The notes under the pieces: model-generated
Database searches by the model: none
Seen by the model: the letters and a program-made list of their open reading frames with translations, nothing else
Told to the model about the DNA's origin: nothing
Shown here: positions 41,164 through 50,199 of the stretch, one piece after another
How positions within the stretch are numbered: position 1 is the first letter of the stretch
Layout: each line of letters opens with the position of its first letter
Origin: Saccharopolyspora kobensis
Lineage (GTDB): Bacteria > Actinomycetota > Actinomycetes > Mycobacteriales > Pseudonocardiaceae
DNA length: 64,000 nucleotides
Reading direction: 5' to 3'
Assembly: GCF_900108315.1 (NCBI RefSeq)
Contig: NZ_FNVB01000016.1
Location: 1 to 64,000, forward strand
Translations under genes and position numbers: made by a program

Positions 41164-42885
41164 ATGGACCTGAGCAGACGGTCGTTGCTCCAGGCGGCCG
41201 GTGCCGCCGCTGGTTTGGTGGGGTTCGCACCGGGGCTGGCCAACGCCGGCACCGTGCTGCCCGCGAACGCGCCGACCCCACCGCGCGGGCCGGGTGAGGG
41301 GCAGGGCCCGTTCCGGAAGCTGGTGATCCGCGGCGTCAACCTGATCGTCGGCGCGGACGGCGAGGTGCGCGGCCCGGTCGACGTGGTGGTCCGCGGCAAC
41401 CGCATCGACCAGATCATCCCCGCAGGTCAGCCGTCCCGGGCGCTGCCCGCCGGCCGACCGCCGCACGACGCCGAGCACGAGATCGACGCGACCGGCATGT
41501 GGATGATGCCGGGCCTGGTCGACGAGCACTCCCACACCGGCACCGGCGGCACGCCGCGGACCTACGCCTACAAGCTGTGGCTGGGCCACGGCGTCACCAC
41601 CGTCCGAGGCGTCTCGCTGGCCAAGAACCCCGACGCGGTCTCGGACAAGGAGCGCAGCGAGCGCAACGAGATCGTGGCACCGCGCATCGTCAACTACCAA
41701 ACGCCGGGCAGCGGCTGGGAAGAAGGGCCGATCGACTCGCCGGGCAAGGCCCGCCGGTGGGTGGCGTGGGCGGCCCGCAACGGTGTGGACGGCATCAAGT
41801 TCTTCGGCGAGGGCCCATACGGCCGTCCCGAGATCGAGGCCGCGATCCGGGCCGCCCAGCAGGCCGGGCTCGGCACCACGATGCACCACTCGCCGCCGAT
41901 CTACCCGCAGCTCAACGCGCTGGAGACCGCGCAGCTCGGGCTGGGCACCATCACGCACTTCTACGGCCACTTCGAAGCCCTGCTCAAGGAGGGCCGCGAG
42001 CACCCGAAGCCGCCGGACTACGACTACTCCAACGAGGCCTCGCGGTGGCGCGCGGTCGCCGAGGTCATCGACTACACCTTCCCGCCCGGTTCCCCGCAGT
42101 GGCGCTCGTACCTGTCGCGGCAGCTGGACAGCGGCGTGACTTTCGGCCCCACCTTCGGCGTCTACCTCGCCGGCCGCGACCTGCTGCGGGCGCGCGGGCT
42201 GGAGTGGCACCCGCGCTTCGTGCTGCCGTCGCTGTGGAACTTCTGGGAACCGAGCCCGGAGGCGCACGGATCGTTCTACTACGACTGGAACAGCGAGGAC
42301 GAGGCGAGCTGGAAGCGCTTCTACGTGCAGTACCTCCAACTCGTCCACGACTACAAGGAGATGGGCGGGCGCATCGCGGGCGGCACCGACCCGGGCTTCA
42401 TCTACAACCTCTACGGATTCGCCAACATCAACGAGCTGGAGATGCTGCGCGAGGCGGGCCTGTCGGCGCTGGAGGCGATCGAGGCGATGAGCTCGGCGAC
42501 CGCGCGCACCATCGCCGAACCCACCGGGCGGGCGCCCGAGTACGGCGCGGTCAAGGAGGGTTTCATCGCCGACCTGGCGATCACCGGGCACAACCCGCTG
42601 GAGGACCTGAAAACCCTCTACGGCACCGGAACTCCGCGCCTGGATCCCGAAACCGGCGACATCACCCGGACCGGCGGCGTGCAGTGGACCATCCGCAACG
42701 GCGTGGTCTACGACGCCAAGCGGCTGCTCGCCGACGTCGCCGAGATGGTGCAGGCGCAGAAGTCGCAAGGTGCGTGCGGTGACGTCGACCCCGACTGGAG
42801 CATGTCCGGCCCCTGCGGCGGCAGCCCGGGCGTCGGCGTAGCACCCCCGGCCAAACCCGCGAAGCGTGCCGCACCGCTGCCCTGA
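41164..42885 (+). CDS. Tat-exported amidohydrolase
   Basis: A 573-residue secreted hydrolase. The N-terminus is a Tat signal (MDLSRRSLLQAAGAAAG, cleavage after ANA near 28). The amidohydrolase core has the metal motif LVDEHSHTG (H-S-H), the GHGVTTVRG strand, DGIKFFGEG, TITHFYGH and the late aspartate in GGTDPGFIYN. The C-terminal GAVKEGFIADLAITG and NGVVYDAKRLL strands close the barrel. The last 50 residues are Pro/Ala/Lys-rich with two cysteine pairs. The substrate is unknown; relatives include imidazolonepropionase-like and prolidase-like enzymes. Confidence 0.88.
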   Translation: MDLSRRSLLQAAGAAAGLVGFAPGLANAGTVLPANAPTPPRGPGEGQGPFRKLVIRGVNLIVGADGEVRGPVDVVVRGNRIDQIIPAGQPSRALPAGRPPHDAEHEIDATGMWMMPGLVDEHSHTGTGGTPRTYAYKLWLGHGVTTVRGVSLAKNPDAVSDKERSERNEIVAPRIVNYQTPGSGWEEGPIDSPGKARRWVAWAARNGVDGIKFFGEGPYGRPEIEAAIRAAQQAGLGTTMHHSPPIYPQLNALETAQLGLGTITHFYGHFEALLKEGREHPKPPDYDYSNEASRWRAVAEVIDYTFPPGSPQWRSYLSRQLDSGVTFGPTFGVYLAGRDLLRARGLEWHPRFVLPSLWNFWEPSPEAHGSFYYDWNSEDEASWKRFYVQYLQLVHDYKEMGGRIAGGTDPGFIYNLYGFANINELEMLREAGLSALEAIEAMSSATARTIAEPTGRAPEYGAVKEGFIADLAITGHNPLEDLKTLYGTGTPRLDPETGDITRTGGVQWTIRNGVVYDAKRLLADVAEMVQAQKSQGACGDVDPDWSMSGPCGGSPGVGVAPPAKPAKRAAPLP

Positions 42886-42897
42886 CACGCTCCGCGC

Positions 42898-42958
42898 GTC
42901 GACTCCGCGCGAAGTCGACGTGCACCCGGGTGGTGGTCGATCTCGCGCGAAATCGACC
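42898..42958. repeat. 61-bp bi-palindromic repeat, copy B
   Basis: Same length and layout as copy A at 4169-4229: left palindrome (42898-42919), CACCCGGGTG in the centre, right palindrome (42935-42958, one mismatch in 24). Paired changes between copies (A-T in copy A, G-C in copy B in the right stem) keep the pairing. It begins 12 bp past the amidohydrolase stop. Confidence 0.8.
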
Positions 42959-43062
42959 ACCACCAGCGCGGGAGGCGCGGCTCGGGCGGTGAACTCTCCC
43001 GTTCTCGGGGAAAGTTGGGAACTTCGCGGGCGTGATCACGGGTTGAGGAAGCTTTAAGGCAT

Positions 43063-43078
43063 TGTGGTCTAGTCCAAT
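43063..43078. promoter_or_regulatory. DasR-type operator (dre) candidate
   Basis: TGTGGTCTAGTCCAAT. The core TGGTCTAGTCCA (43065-43076) matches the dre core TGGTCTAGACCA at 11 of 12 positions. It lies 55-70 bp before the lactonase start. Confidence 0.6.
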
Positions 43079-43132
43079 GGCGGCGAATGCGGCAGACTGA
43101 CCCGCGATCATCCACCGAGCAGGGAGAACATC

Positions 43133-44302
43133 GTGCGGGACAACGCAATGCCGCGTCGCCGGTTCCTCACCGCCGCCGGCGCGATCGGCCTCGCCGGCGC
43201 GGCCGGGGTGGTCGCCACCACCAGCACCGCGTGCGCGACCACTTCGTCGGGTGCGGCGCCCCAGACCGAGCCGGCGATGCACCACGCGGCCGCCGGGCTG
43301 ATGACGCTGATCGGCAGCTACACCTCGGCCAGCCCGGCCGGTCGCGGCCTGGAGGTGGCCATCCGCGACGACGCGGGCAAGCTCGTGCAGTCCGCGGTGG
43401 TCGACGGGGTGCCCGACGCGTCGTTCTTCGCCTGGTCACCGGACCACCAGTACCTCTACGTCACCAACGAGCTCGTGCCGAACGGCACCATCACCGCCGT
43501 GGACATCTCCCAGCACCACCCGGTGGTACTGGGCAGCAAGCCCAGCGGCGGCGCGGGCCCGACGCACCTGTCCGTGCACCCCGGCGGCGAGTACATCTTC
43601 ACCGCCCACTACACCGACGGGAAGGTCGCGGTGCACCGCCGCAACGCCGACGGCAGCATCGGCGACCAGACCGACCTGATCCAGCACCCCGGTTCCCAGC
43701 CGCACGCCCACCAGGTCCTCGTCGACCCGAGCAAGCAGTGGGTGGTGGCGGTCGACCTCGGCGCCGACGCGGTGTTCGTCTACGCCTTCGACACCGCCAC
43801 CGGCAAGCTCACCCAGCACCAGCACCTGGAGCTGCCCGCCGGGACCGGACCGCGCCACCTGGCGTTCAACTACGACCGCGCCTACCTGCTGGCGGAGCTG
43901 AAGTCCGAGATCACCGTGCTGGACTGGGACCTCGACGCCGGGCGGTTCACCGCGGGCCAGGTCATCGGCACCCGCGAACCCGACGCCGGCGGCGAGAACT
44001 TCCCCGCGGAGATCGCCGTCACCCGCGACGCCAAGTTCGCCTACGCCTCCAACCGCGGCGACAACAACATCGCCACCTTCGCGATCACCGCGGCGGGCCT
44101 GGAGTTCCGCGGCACCACGCCGGTCGGCGGCGACTGGCCCCGTCACTTCGCCCTCGACCCGGAGCAGACCTCGCTGTTCGTGGCCAACCAGCGCTCCGGC
44201 GCCATCACCCGCCTGGCCCGCGACGCGAACACCGGCGCCCTGACCCCCACCCAGGACGTCTACGAATGCCCGTCGGTGGCCGCACTGACCTTCCACGGCT
44301 GA
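43133..44302 (+). CDS. Exported beta-propeller lactonase (6-phosphogluconolactonase-like)
   Basis: A 389-residue protein of the YbhE-type seven-bladed propeller family. A Tat signal (PRRRFLTAAGAIGLAGAAG) ends in STAC, which may serve as a lipobox, so it is probably a cell-surface lipoprotein. Propeller repeats include SYTSASPAGRGLEVAI, GAGPTHLSVHPGGEYIF, GTGPRHLAFNYDRAYLL and DWPRHFALDPEQTSLFV. The PRH/H-type motifs fit lactonases acting on sugar lactones. GTG 43133 follows AGGGAGA; ATG 43148 is possible. A DasR-like site upstream links it to aminosugar control. Confidence 0.86.
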   Translation: MRDNAMPRRRFLTAAGAIGLAGAAGVVATTSTACATTSSGAAPQTEPAMHHAAAGLMTLIGSYTSASPAGRGLEVAIRDDAGKLVQSAVVDGVPDASFFAWSPDHQYLYVTNELVPNGTITAVDISQHHPVVLGSKPSGGAGPTHLSVHPGGEYIFTAHYTDGKVAVHRRNADGSIGDQTDLIQHPGSQPHAHQVLVDPSKQWVVAVDLGADAVFVYAFDTATGKLTQHQHLELPAGTGPRHLAFNYDRAYLLAELKSEITVLDWDLDAGRFTAGQVIGTREPDAGGENFPAEIAVTRDAKFAYASNRGDNNIATFAITAAGLEFRGTTPVGGDWPRHFALDPEQTSLFVANQRSGAITRLARDANTGALTPTQDVYECPSVAALTFHG

Positions 44303-44311
44303 TCCGCGGCG

Positions 44312-44358
44312 GAGAAGGGCGCCTCCTGGCGAGCAATTCGCCAGGAGGCGCCCTTCTC
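44312..44358. terminator. Bidirectional terminator
   Basis: Perfect 21-bp arms (44312-44332 and 44338-44358, ends GAGAAGG / CCTTCTC) with a 5-nt loop between the convergent lactonase and TetR genes. Confidence 0.9.
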
Positions 44359-44377
44359 CTCGATCGCTCTCCGCCGA

Positions 44378-45088
44378 TCAGGAGGAATCGCCCGAGCCCC
44401 GGAGCTGCGCCTCGATCCCGTCGAGAACAGTGGTCAGGCCGAGCTCGAACGACTCGTCGAAGTCGTCGGTGCCGACGAGGTCGGCCTGCTCTGCCAGGAC
44501 TGGGTAGTCTTCTCGCCGCTGTCCGAGGTACTGCTGGGCTTGGGCGCGGAGTTCGGCCTCGCGGGCCGGGTCCCGGTGCACCCCGGTCCAGAAGTTCTCC
44601 ATCGCCACGTAACCCTGCACGTAGTAGGTCAGCGCACCGATGACCGCGGTGAGCCGGGCTCCCGCCAACCCGACCGAGGCCAACACCGCGTAGAACCGCT
44701 CGGCCAGCGCGAGCGAGTTCGGCCCGAGCAGCGGGCGGGTGGACATCAGGGCCGGCAACCACGGATGGCGCTTCATGACCTCCCGGCCGCGATGGAGCTG
44801 CTGAGCGAGCGCCTCTCGCCAGGGGACGTCGTCGATCCCGTCGAGCTCGACACCGGCGAACGCCTCGTCCACGGCGAGGTCGAGCACGTCTTCCTTGCTG
44901 CTCACGTACTCGTAGAGCGACATCGCGCTGACGTCCAGCCGCGCGGCGAGGCGCCGCATGGACAGGCCCGATGCCCCTTCAGCATCCAGCACCGCGACCG
45001 CGGCACGAGCGATGCGCTCCTTCGACAGGCGGGGTTTGCGGGGGCGCTGCTCGGCGAACCAGATCGCCGGCGGCCGTTCCTCGCCCAT
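44378..45088 (-). CDS. TetR/AcrR family regulator with TetR_C_1-like domain
   Basis: A 236-residue repressor. DNA-binding domain: LSKERIARAAVAVLDAEGAS, GLSMRRLAARLDVSAMSLYEYVSSKEDVLDL. The ligand domain resembles the tetracycline-repressor C-terminal type (HPWLPALMSTRPLLGPNSLALAERFYAVL onwards). ATG 45088 has a GGGAGGAGGG ribosome site. It diverges from a DUF885 gene with a perfect operator between them, so it probably controls both. The ligand is unknown. Confidence 0.92.
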   Translation of the reverse strand: MGEERPPAIWFAEQRPRKPRLSKERIARAAVAVLDAEGASGLSMRRLAARLDVSAMSLYEYVSSKEDVLDLAVDEAFAGVELDGIDDVPWREALAQQLHRGREVMKRHPWLPALMSTRPLLGPNSLALAERFYAVLASVGLAGARLTAVIGALTYYVQGYVAMENFWTGVHRDPAREAELRAQAQQYLGQRREDYPVLAEQADLVGTDDFDESFELGLTTVLDGIEAQLRGSGDSS

Positions 45089-45108
45089 GAGCCCTCCTCC
45101 CTTACAGC

Positions 45109-45124
45109 GTACGGAAAACCGTAC
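45109..45124. promoter_or_regulatory. TetR operator
   Basis: Perfect palindrome GTACGG-AAAA-CCGTAC between the divergent TetR and DUF885 genes. Confidence 0.75.
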
Positions 45125-45171
45125 AGCTAGCTTCGGCCGCAACCGACCGAGGATCACGAGGAGGACGCTCG

Positions 45172-46476
45172 ATGACGCCGGACGAATGGGTGCACCGGTA
45201 CGCGCTGCTGGCGCTGCGCATCGACAAGCTGGTCGCGGGGAGCGCGACGGGCACCGTGGTCATCTACAGCGGGCCACCGGAGTGGCGGGCCCGGGTGGAC
45301 GGCGAGGAACCGGCAGCAGCCGGGCGGCTGGCCGAGGACGCCGAGGCGCTGCTCGACAGCTTGCCGTTCCCGCCCGAGCGCGCCCGCTACCTCGCCGCCC
45401 AGGTGCGGGCGGTGCGTGCGGTCGCCCGGCGGCTGAACGGCGAGCGGCTGCCGCTGGCCGCCTACGCGGACGAATGCTTGGGCGTGGCAGCGGAAGTGCT
45501 GCCGACGGAGGTGTTCGAGGAGGCGCACGAGGTGCTCGACCGCGCGCTGCCGAAGGGCACCGCGACCTTGCCGGAGCGGCTCCAGTCCTGGCGGGAGGCC
45601 CACTCGCTGCCGCCGGACCAGGTGGACCGGCTACCAGCCCTCGTGGACCGCGCCATCGCCGAAACCCGGCGGCGCACCAGCACGATCGTTCCGCTGCCCG
45701 CCGGTGAGGTGACGAAGTGCGAGCTGGTCTCCGGCGTGCACTTCCGGGCCGCCGGGGCCTACGAGGGCGAGCTGCGCTCGACGATCCACCTCAACACCGA
45801 CCTGCCGTTCAACCTGGCCGATCTGCTGTACGTCGTCGCGCACGAGGGCCACCCCGGGCACATCGCCGAGTCGATGCTCAAGGACCTCCGACTGGCCGGC
45901 GAACTCGGCTATCAGGACCAGCGCGTCCGGTTCATGATCTCACCGGCGTTCGTGATCAGCGAGGGGCTCGGGCTGCACGCCCAGGACATCGCCTTCCCGA
46001 GCGGCCAGGCCCAGTCCTGGCTCCACGAGAACGTCCTCGCCGAACGCGGGATCGATCCGGACGGCAGCGATTTCGCGGCGATCCACCGCGCGCAGAACAT
46101 GCTGTTCGGCGCGTGGGGCAATGCCGCGCTCCTCGCCGAACGCGGGATCGATCCGGACGGCAGCGATTTCGCGGCGATCCACCGCGCGCAGAACATGCTG
46201 TTCGGCGCGTGGGGCAATGCCGCGCTCCTCGCCGACGAAGGCCGGCCGGACGCCGAGATCAGCGCCTACCTCACCAGGTGGGCGCTGATCCCCGAGGCCG
46301 AGACCGGCGCGGTCCTGGGCACGCTCCGCGCCGGTGGCATGTCCACGTACGTGCTCGGCTACTTCCACGGCTGGCGGCTGCTCGACCGGTGGCTGGCCGC
46401 ACCGGATCGCGATGCGCGGGTGCGCCGGCTGCTCACCGAGCAGCTGCTACCCGCCGATCTGGAGGTCGCGGGCTGA
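45172..46476 (+). CDS. DUF885 metallopeptidase-like protein with internal duplication
   Basis: A 434-residue protein of the DUF885 family. The zinc-peptidase-like motif VVAHEGHPGHIAESML (near 222-237) and FMISPAFVISEGLGLHAQDIA are family marks. A stretch of exactly 32 residues, from LAERGIDPDG to GAWGNAA plus L, occurs twice in tandem, encoded by two identical 96-bp units. The frame stays open, so a full protein is made, but the insert may disturb the fold. The C-terminus continues normally (EISAYLTRWALIPEAE). It overlaps the GH5 stop by 30 bp on the opposite strand. Likely TetR regulated; a secretion signal is not seen. Confidence 0.87.
   Translation: MTPDEWVHRYALLALRIDKLVAGSATGTVVIYSGPPEWRARVDGEEPAAAGRLAEDAEALLDSLPFPPERARYLAAQVRAVRAVARRLNGERLPLAAYADECLGVAAEVLPTEVFEEAHEVLDRALPKGTATLPERLQSWREAHSLPPDQVDRLPALVDRAIAETRRRTSTIVPLPAGEVTKCELVSGVHFRAAGAYEGELRSTIHLNTDLPFNLADLLYVVAHEGHPGHIAESMLKDLRLAGELGYQDQRVRFMISPAFVISEGLGLHAQDIAFPSGQAQSWLHENVLAERGIDPDGSDFAAIHRAQNMLFGAWGNAALLAERGIDPDGSDFAAIHRAQNMLFGAWGNAALLADEGRPDAEISAYLTRWALIPEAETGAVLGTLRAGGMSTYVLGYFHGWRLLDRWLAAPDRDARVRRLLTEQLLPADLEVAG
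46034..46225 (+). repeat. Perfect 96-bp tandem duplication inside the DUF885 gene
   Basis: Units 46034-46129 and 46130-46225 are identical base for base. Each begins with TCCTCGCCGA, and the same 10 bp occur again just after unit 2 (46226-46235). The duplication therefore looks like slippage or recombination at a 10-bp microhomology. The unit is 32 codons, so the frame is kept. Confidence 0.95.
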
Positions 46477-47763
46477 TCCGCCGATGAGGCGGTGCCAGGC
46501 GGCGGCGCGCCAGTCGTCGCCGTCGTCGAGGAACATCCGGTTGCCCGCGCTGTCCCAGTGGGCCAGGGCCCAGCCGTTGCCGGTGCGGTTCTCGTGCCAG
46601 CCGACCAGCGGCCAGTAGGCGAAGTCGGTGTCGTTGTCGACCAGGAAGTCCACGAAGTTCTCGAACCAGGCCCGCGCCTTCGGGTCCTGCTCCTCGCGGC
46701 CGCCGACGCCGAACTCGCTGATCCACAGCGGCGCGGTGTAGGGCTTGCCGTCCTCGGTGACGAAGAACGCCTGCCGCTGCAGCACTTCTCGCAGCTCGTC
46801 GGGGCTCAGGTCCTGGTAGCGCGGGTCGCTGGTCTCCCCCACTCCCGTCGCGCCGGAGTGGTTCGGGCCGGTGTAGCCGTAGAAGTGCGCGGAGTACACC
46901 AGCTTCCCGGGCTCGGCCAGGGTGTGCGAGAGGGTTCGCACCGGTTCCAGCGTCGGCCGGCCGTGCGGGAAGCCGTCGACCGGGAGGCCGACCCAGTTGA
47001 TGCCCTCGATGATGATCAGCAGGTTCGGGTTGGCCTCGGTGAGGATCCGGTTCCCGGCGCGCTGCGATGCGGCGAACCAGTCGTGCTCGTCGCCGAGCCC
47101 CCAGTTCGGGTCGTCGAAGACGTCGCGGCGGACCTCGTTGTAGAGGTCGGCGCCGACCACGCGCGGGTTGTCCCGGTAGCGGCCGGCCATGAACAGCCAG
47201 TCCTCCTCCCACTCCTGGTCGCTCTGGCTGCTGTTCCAGCGCTCGTTGCCGTCGATCCCGCAGCACCAGCGGGTGGTGTTGGTGTGGTTGTTCAGGATGA
47301 CCGCGAAACCGCGCTCGGTGAGCGCGGCGACCGCTGCGTCGTAGATCTGCAGCCGGCTCTTGCCGCGCAGCTGCGGGTTGGCGGCCACCGCCCGGTCCGG
47401 CACCACCGCCTCGTCGCGGATCATGTCGTTGGCGAAGGGAAGCCGGATGCTGTTGAGGCCGAGTTCGGCGAAGCTGTCGAGGATCTCCTCCACCGGCGCG
47501 CGGTCCAGGCCCAGCGGGATGCCGCTGCTGTTCTCGCCCGCGTGGTGGTTGGCCGGGTCGTCGACGTCGCCGCTGCCGTCGTAGGTCCCGCTGGCGCCGT
47601 GCCAGTTCCCCGATTTCAGCTTGAAGCGGGCCCCGTCGGCGTCGACGATGTGGCGGCCCTCGGTGTGCAGCGGTGCCGTCCACGCCGCGACCGGCTCCGG
47701 GCCGGGTGGCAGTGGTTGCACGAGCGTTGCCGCGAGGAGGGTGGTGAGCACCCCGGCGATCAT
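46447..47763 (-). CDS. Secreted GH5-type glycoside hydrolase (cellulase family)
   Basis: A 438-residue secreted enzyme with a short Sec-type signal (MIAGVLTTLLAATLVQPLPP). The (beta/alpha)8 core has the acid/base glutamate in GADLYNEVRRD and the nucleophile glutamate in PLWISEFGVGG. NSIRLPFANDM, NHTNTTRWCC and VYSAHFYGYTG are also typical of GH5. Substrate is a beta-glucan, mannan or similar; it cannot be told from sequence alone. It diverges from the sugar ABC operon, so shared control is likely. Its end overlaps the DUF885 end by 30 bp. Confidence 0.88.
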   Translation of the reverse strand: MIAGVLTTLLAATLVQPLPPGPEPVAAWTAPLHTEGRHIVDADGARFKLKSGNWHGASGTYDGSGDVDDPANHHAGENSSGIPLGLDRAPVEEILDSFAELGLNSIRLPFANDMIRDEAVVPDRAVAANPQLRGKSRLQIYDAAVAALTERGFAVILNNHTNTTRWCCGIDGNERWNSSQSDQEWEEDWLFMAGRYRDNPRVVGADLYNEVRRDVFDDPNWGLGDEHDWFAASQRAGNRILTEANPNLLIIIEGINWVGLPVDGFPHGRPTLEPVRTLSHTLAEPGKLVYSAHFYGYTGPNHSGATGVGETSDPRYQDLSPDELREVLQRQAFFVTEDGKPYTAPLWISEFGVGGREEQDPKARAWFENFVDFLVDNDTDFAYWPLVGWHENRTGNGWALAHWDSAGNRMFLDDGDDWRAAAWHRLIGGSARDLQIGG

Positions 47764-47937
47764 GCGCGCTCCCTGGGTTCGGACGAATCGCGGATCGGCG
47801 GCGGACGTTCATCCTCGCAAAGATCGCCGGGCCGGAAATATCTGGTAATTCACCACTTTTGCCGCCGTTCACCCGGAACGACCAGCGGTTCGGCGGCGCT
47901 CCCGCGTCGCTGGAACCGCGCGGAGGCCGAACCGAAC

Positions 47938-47953
47938 ATTGGTTCAGACCTTG
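47938..47953. promoter_or_regulatory. DasR/chitinase-type operator candidate
   Basis: Contains TGGTTCAGACCT (47940-47951), 11 of 12 identical to the Streptomyces chitinase promoter repeat TGGTCCAGACCT. It lies 80 bp before the substrate-binding protein ATG and between it and the divergent GH5 gene. Confidence 0.55.
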
Positions 47954-48031
47954 CCAACCGAGGTTGTGATCCATAGCATCCGATTGCTCAGCGCAAAACG
48001 GGAATTGCAGACAGTGCAACGGAGACTGCTC

Positions 48032-49318
48032 ATGCGCGCCTGGAAAGCCATCACCATCACCGCCATCGGCGCGTTGCTCGCCGCCTGCGGACCACCGCAG
48101 GTGCAGCAGAACGCACCGGCCGAGGACGAACGCACCGGAACCCTGCGGGTCTGGCTGTTCGACGAGGCGAGCCGCGAACCCAAGCAGACCACTGTGGACG
48201 AAGCGGTGGCCCGCTTCGAGGCGGAGCACCAGGGCGTCGAGGTCGACGTGCAGTACATCCCCGTGGACACCCGCTCGCAGCGGTTCACCGGCGCGTTCAA
48301 CGACCCGGCCAGCGCGCCGGACGTCGCCGAGTACGGCAACACCGACGTGGCGGGCTACGTCGCCGCCGGCGGCCTGCTCGACCTGACCGAGCAGATCGAC
48401 GAGTGGCCGGAGGGCGCCGACCTCAACGAATCGGTGCTGGACACCGCGAAGGTCGACGACAGGGTCTACGGCGTGCCGTGGTACACCGGCATCCGGGCGC
48501 TGTACTACCGCACCGACGTCTTCGCCGAGCTCGGGCTGCAGCCGCCGCGCACCACCGCCGAGCTGGTGGACACCGCGCAGCGCATCCGCGAGGCCCGCCC
48601 CGACCTCTACGGCATCTCCGTCGGCGGCAAGTACCACTACGCGCTGATGCCGTTCATCTGGGCGGCCGGTGGCGACCTGGCCCGCCGCGAGGGCGACAAG
48701 TGGGTGTCCACTGTGAACGAACGCGCCGCGCGCGAGGGCGTGGCCACCTACGCCTCGCTGATCAGCGGTGGCGCGTGCCCGCGCGAGCAGTGCGCGGACA
48801 TGACCGGCAGCCAGGCCGTGCAGGCCTTCGCCTCCGGCAAGGCGGCGATGACCATCGGCGGCGACTTCAACCGCGCCGCGGTGGAAGCCGGTGCCGCCGC
48901 GGGCAAGTACGCCGTGGTCCCGCTGCCCGGCCCGACGGCCGGATCGATCGCCCCGCCCTTCGCCGGCGGGAACATGCTCGGCGTGCTCAAGTCCTCCAAG
49001 CGCGCCACGCTGGCCAAGGAGTTCGTGCAGCTGCTGGCGGGCAAGGAGTACCAGCGCAAGATGTACATCGCGATGGGCAACCTGCCGACGTTCTCCGACG
49101 TGCAGCAGGAACTCGCGGCGGGCGACCCCGCGGTGGCCCCGTTCGTGCAGTCCCTGCAGGCCGGCACCCGGTTCGTGCCCACCGCGGAGGGCTGGTCGAA
49201 GATCGACGCGCAGGGCGTGCTGCCCACGATGGTCCAGCAGGTGGTCAACGGCCAGAGCGTCGAGCAGGCGACCGATGCCGCGGCGGCCCAGATGAACGAC
49301 GTCTTCGAAGGACGCTGA
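48032..49318 (+). CDS. Sugar ABC transporter substrate-binding lipoprotein
   Basis: A 428-residue cluster B (SBP_bac_1) binding protein. Lipoprotein signal MRAWKAITITAIGALLAAC with lipobox LLAAC. The mature part begins with GTLRVWLFDEASREP and holds SAPDVAEYGNTDVAGYVAAGGL, GVPWYTGIRALYYRTDVF and the hinge AMTIGGDFNRAA. It delivers an oligosaccharide to the two permeases downstream. With a GH20 gene in the operon and a DasR-like promoter site, GlcNAc, chitobiose or a related sugar is the best guess. ATG 48032 follows GGAGA. No ATPase gene is in the operon, as with Streptomyces systems that share MsiK. Confidence 0.92.
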   Translation: MRAWKAITITAIGALLAACGPPQVQQNAPAEDERTGTLRVWLFDEASREPKQTTVDEAVARFEAEHQGVEVDVQYIPVDTRSQRFTGAFNDPASAPDVAEYGNTDVAGYVAAGGLLDLTEQIDEWPEGADLNESVLDTAKVDDRVYGVPWYTGIRALYYRTDVFAELGLQPPRTTAELVDTAQRIREARPDLYGISVGGKYHYALMPFIWAAGGDLARREGDKWVSTVNERAAREGVATYASLISGGACPREQCADMTGSQAVQAFASGKAAMTIGGDFNRAAVEAGAAAGKYAVVPLPGPTAGSIAPPFAGGNMLGVLKSSKRATLAKEFVQLLAGKEYQRKMYIAMGNLPTFSDVQQELAAGDPAVAPFVQSLQAGTRFVPTAEGWSKIDAQGVLPTMVQQVVNGQSVEQATDAAAAQMNDVFEGR

Positions 49319-50199
49319 TGGCCGCACTGCTCTACCTGGCACCGGCCGGGCTGCTGCTCGTCGTGATGATGGGCTACCCGCTCTACCAGCTGGTGCAGAT
49401 CTCGCTCTACGAGTACGGACAGGCGCAGGCCTCCGGCGGCGCCGCGCTGGAATTCCTCGGCGCGGGCAACTACCTGGAGCTGCTGGGCGATCCGAAGTTC
49501 TGGACGATCCTGGTGCAGACCTGCCTGTTCGCCGCGGTGTGCGTGGTGGGCAGCCTGGCGGTCGGCATCGGGCTGGCGGTGCTGGCCACCAGGATCAGCC
49601 GGGTGCCGCGGCTGCTGCTGTTCCTGGCCGCGATCGGCGCCTGGGCCACCCCGGCGATGGCCGGCTCGACGGTCTGGCTGTTCCTGTTCGACCAGGACTT
49701 CGGCCTGGTCAACGAGGTGCTCACCGGTATCGGCATCGACGGCGCGGCCGGGTTCTCCTGGACCTACGACAAGTTCATCGCCTTCGGCCTGGTGGCCGCC
49801 GAGGTGATCTGGTGCTCGTTCCCGTTCGTGCTGGTCACCACCTACGCCGGGCTCAGCGGCATTCCCGGCGAGGTGGTGGAGGCCGCGTCGCTGGACGGCG
49901 CGTCGGCTTGGCGGACCGCGCGCAGCGTGCTGCTGCCGATGCTCAAGCCGGTGCTGGTGATCGCCACCATCCAGTCGATCATCTGGGACTTCAAGATCTT
50001 CACCCAGATCTACGTGATGACCAACGGCGGCGGGGTCGCCGGGCAGAACATGGTGCTCAACGTCTACGCCTACCAGGAGGCCTTCGCCGGCTCGAACTAC
50101 GGGATGGGCTCGGCGATCGGCGTGGTGATGACCGTGCTGCTCATGCTGATCACGCTGGCCTACCTGCGGGCGCAGCGGAAGGACGGGGCGGTCGTATGA
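49318..50199 (+). CDS. Sugar ABC transporter permease 1 (MalF type)
   Basis: A 293-residue inner-membrane subunit with about six TM helices. The EAA loop that meets the ATPase is GIPGEVVEAASLDGASAWRTARSVLLPMLKP. ATG overlaps the stop of the binding protein (TGATG), and its stop overlaps permease 2 (ATGA). Confidence 0.93.
   Translation: MAALLYLAPAGLLLVVMMGYPLYQLVQISLYEYGQAQASGGAALEFLGAGNYLELLGDPKFWTILVQTCLFAAVCVVGSLAVGIGLAVLATRISRVPRLLLFLAAIGAWATPAMAGSTVWLFLFDQDFGLVNEVLTGIGIDGAAGFSWTYDKFIAFGLVAAEVIWCSFPFVLVTTYAGLSGIPGEVVEAASLDGASAWRTARSVLLPMLKPVLVIATIQSIIWDFKIFTQIYVMTNGGGVAGQNMVLNVYAYQEAFAGSNYGMGSAIGVVMTVLLMLITLAYLRAQRKDGAVV

Noticed and set aside
37865-41281. A 1138-codon open frame on the minus strand
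   Set aside because: It is antisense to the D-aminoacylase and GntP permease genes and has shadow-frame composition.
46034-46225. Tandem repeat considered as CRISPR or VNTR
   Set aside because: There are only two in-frame copies of coding sequence, with no spacers.
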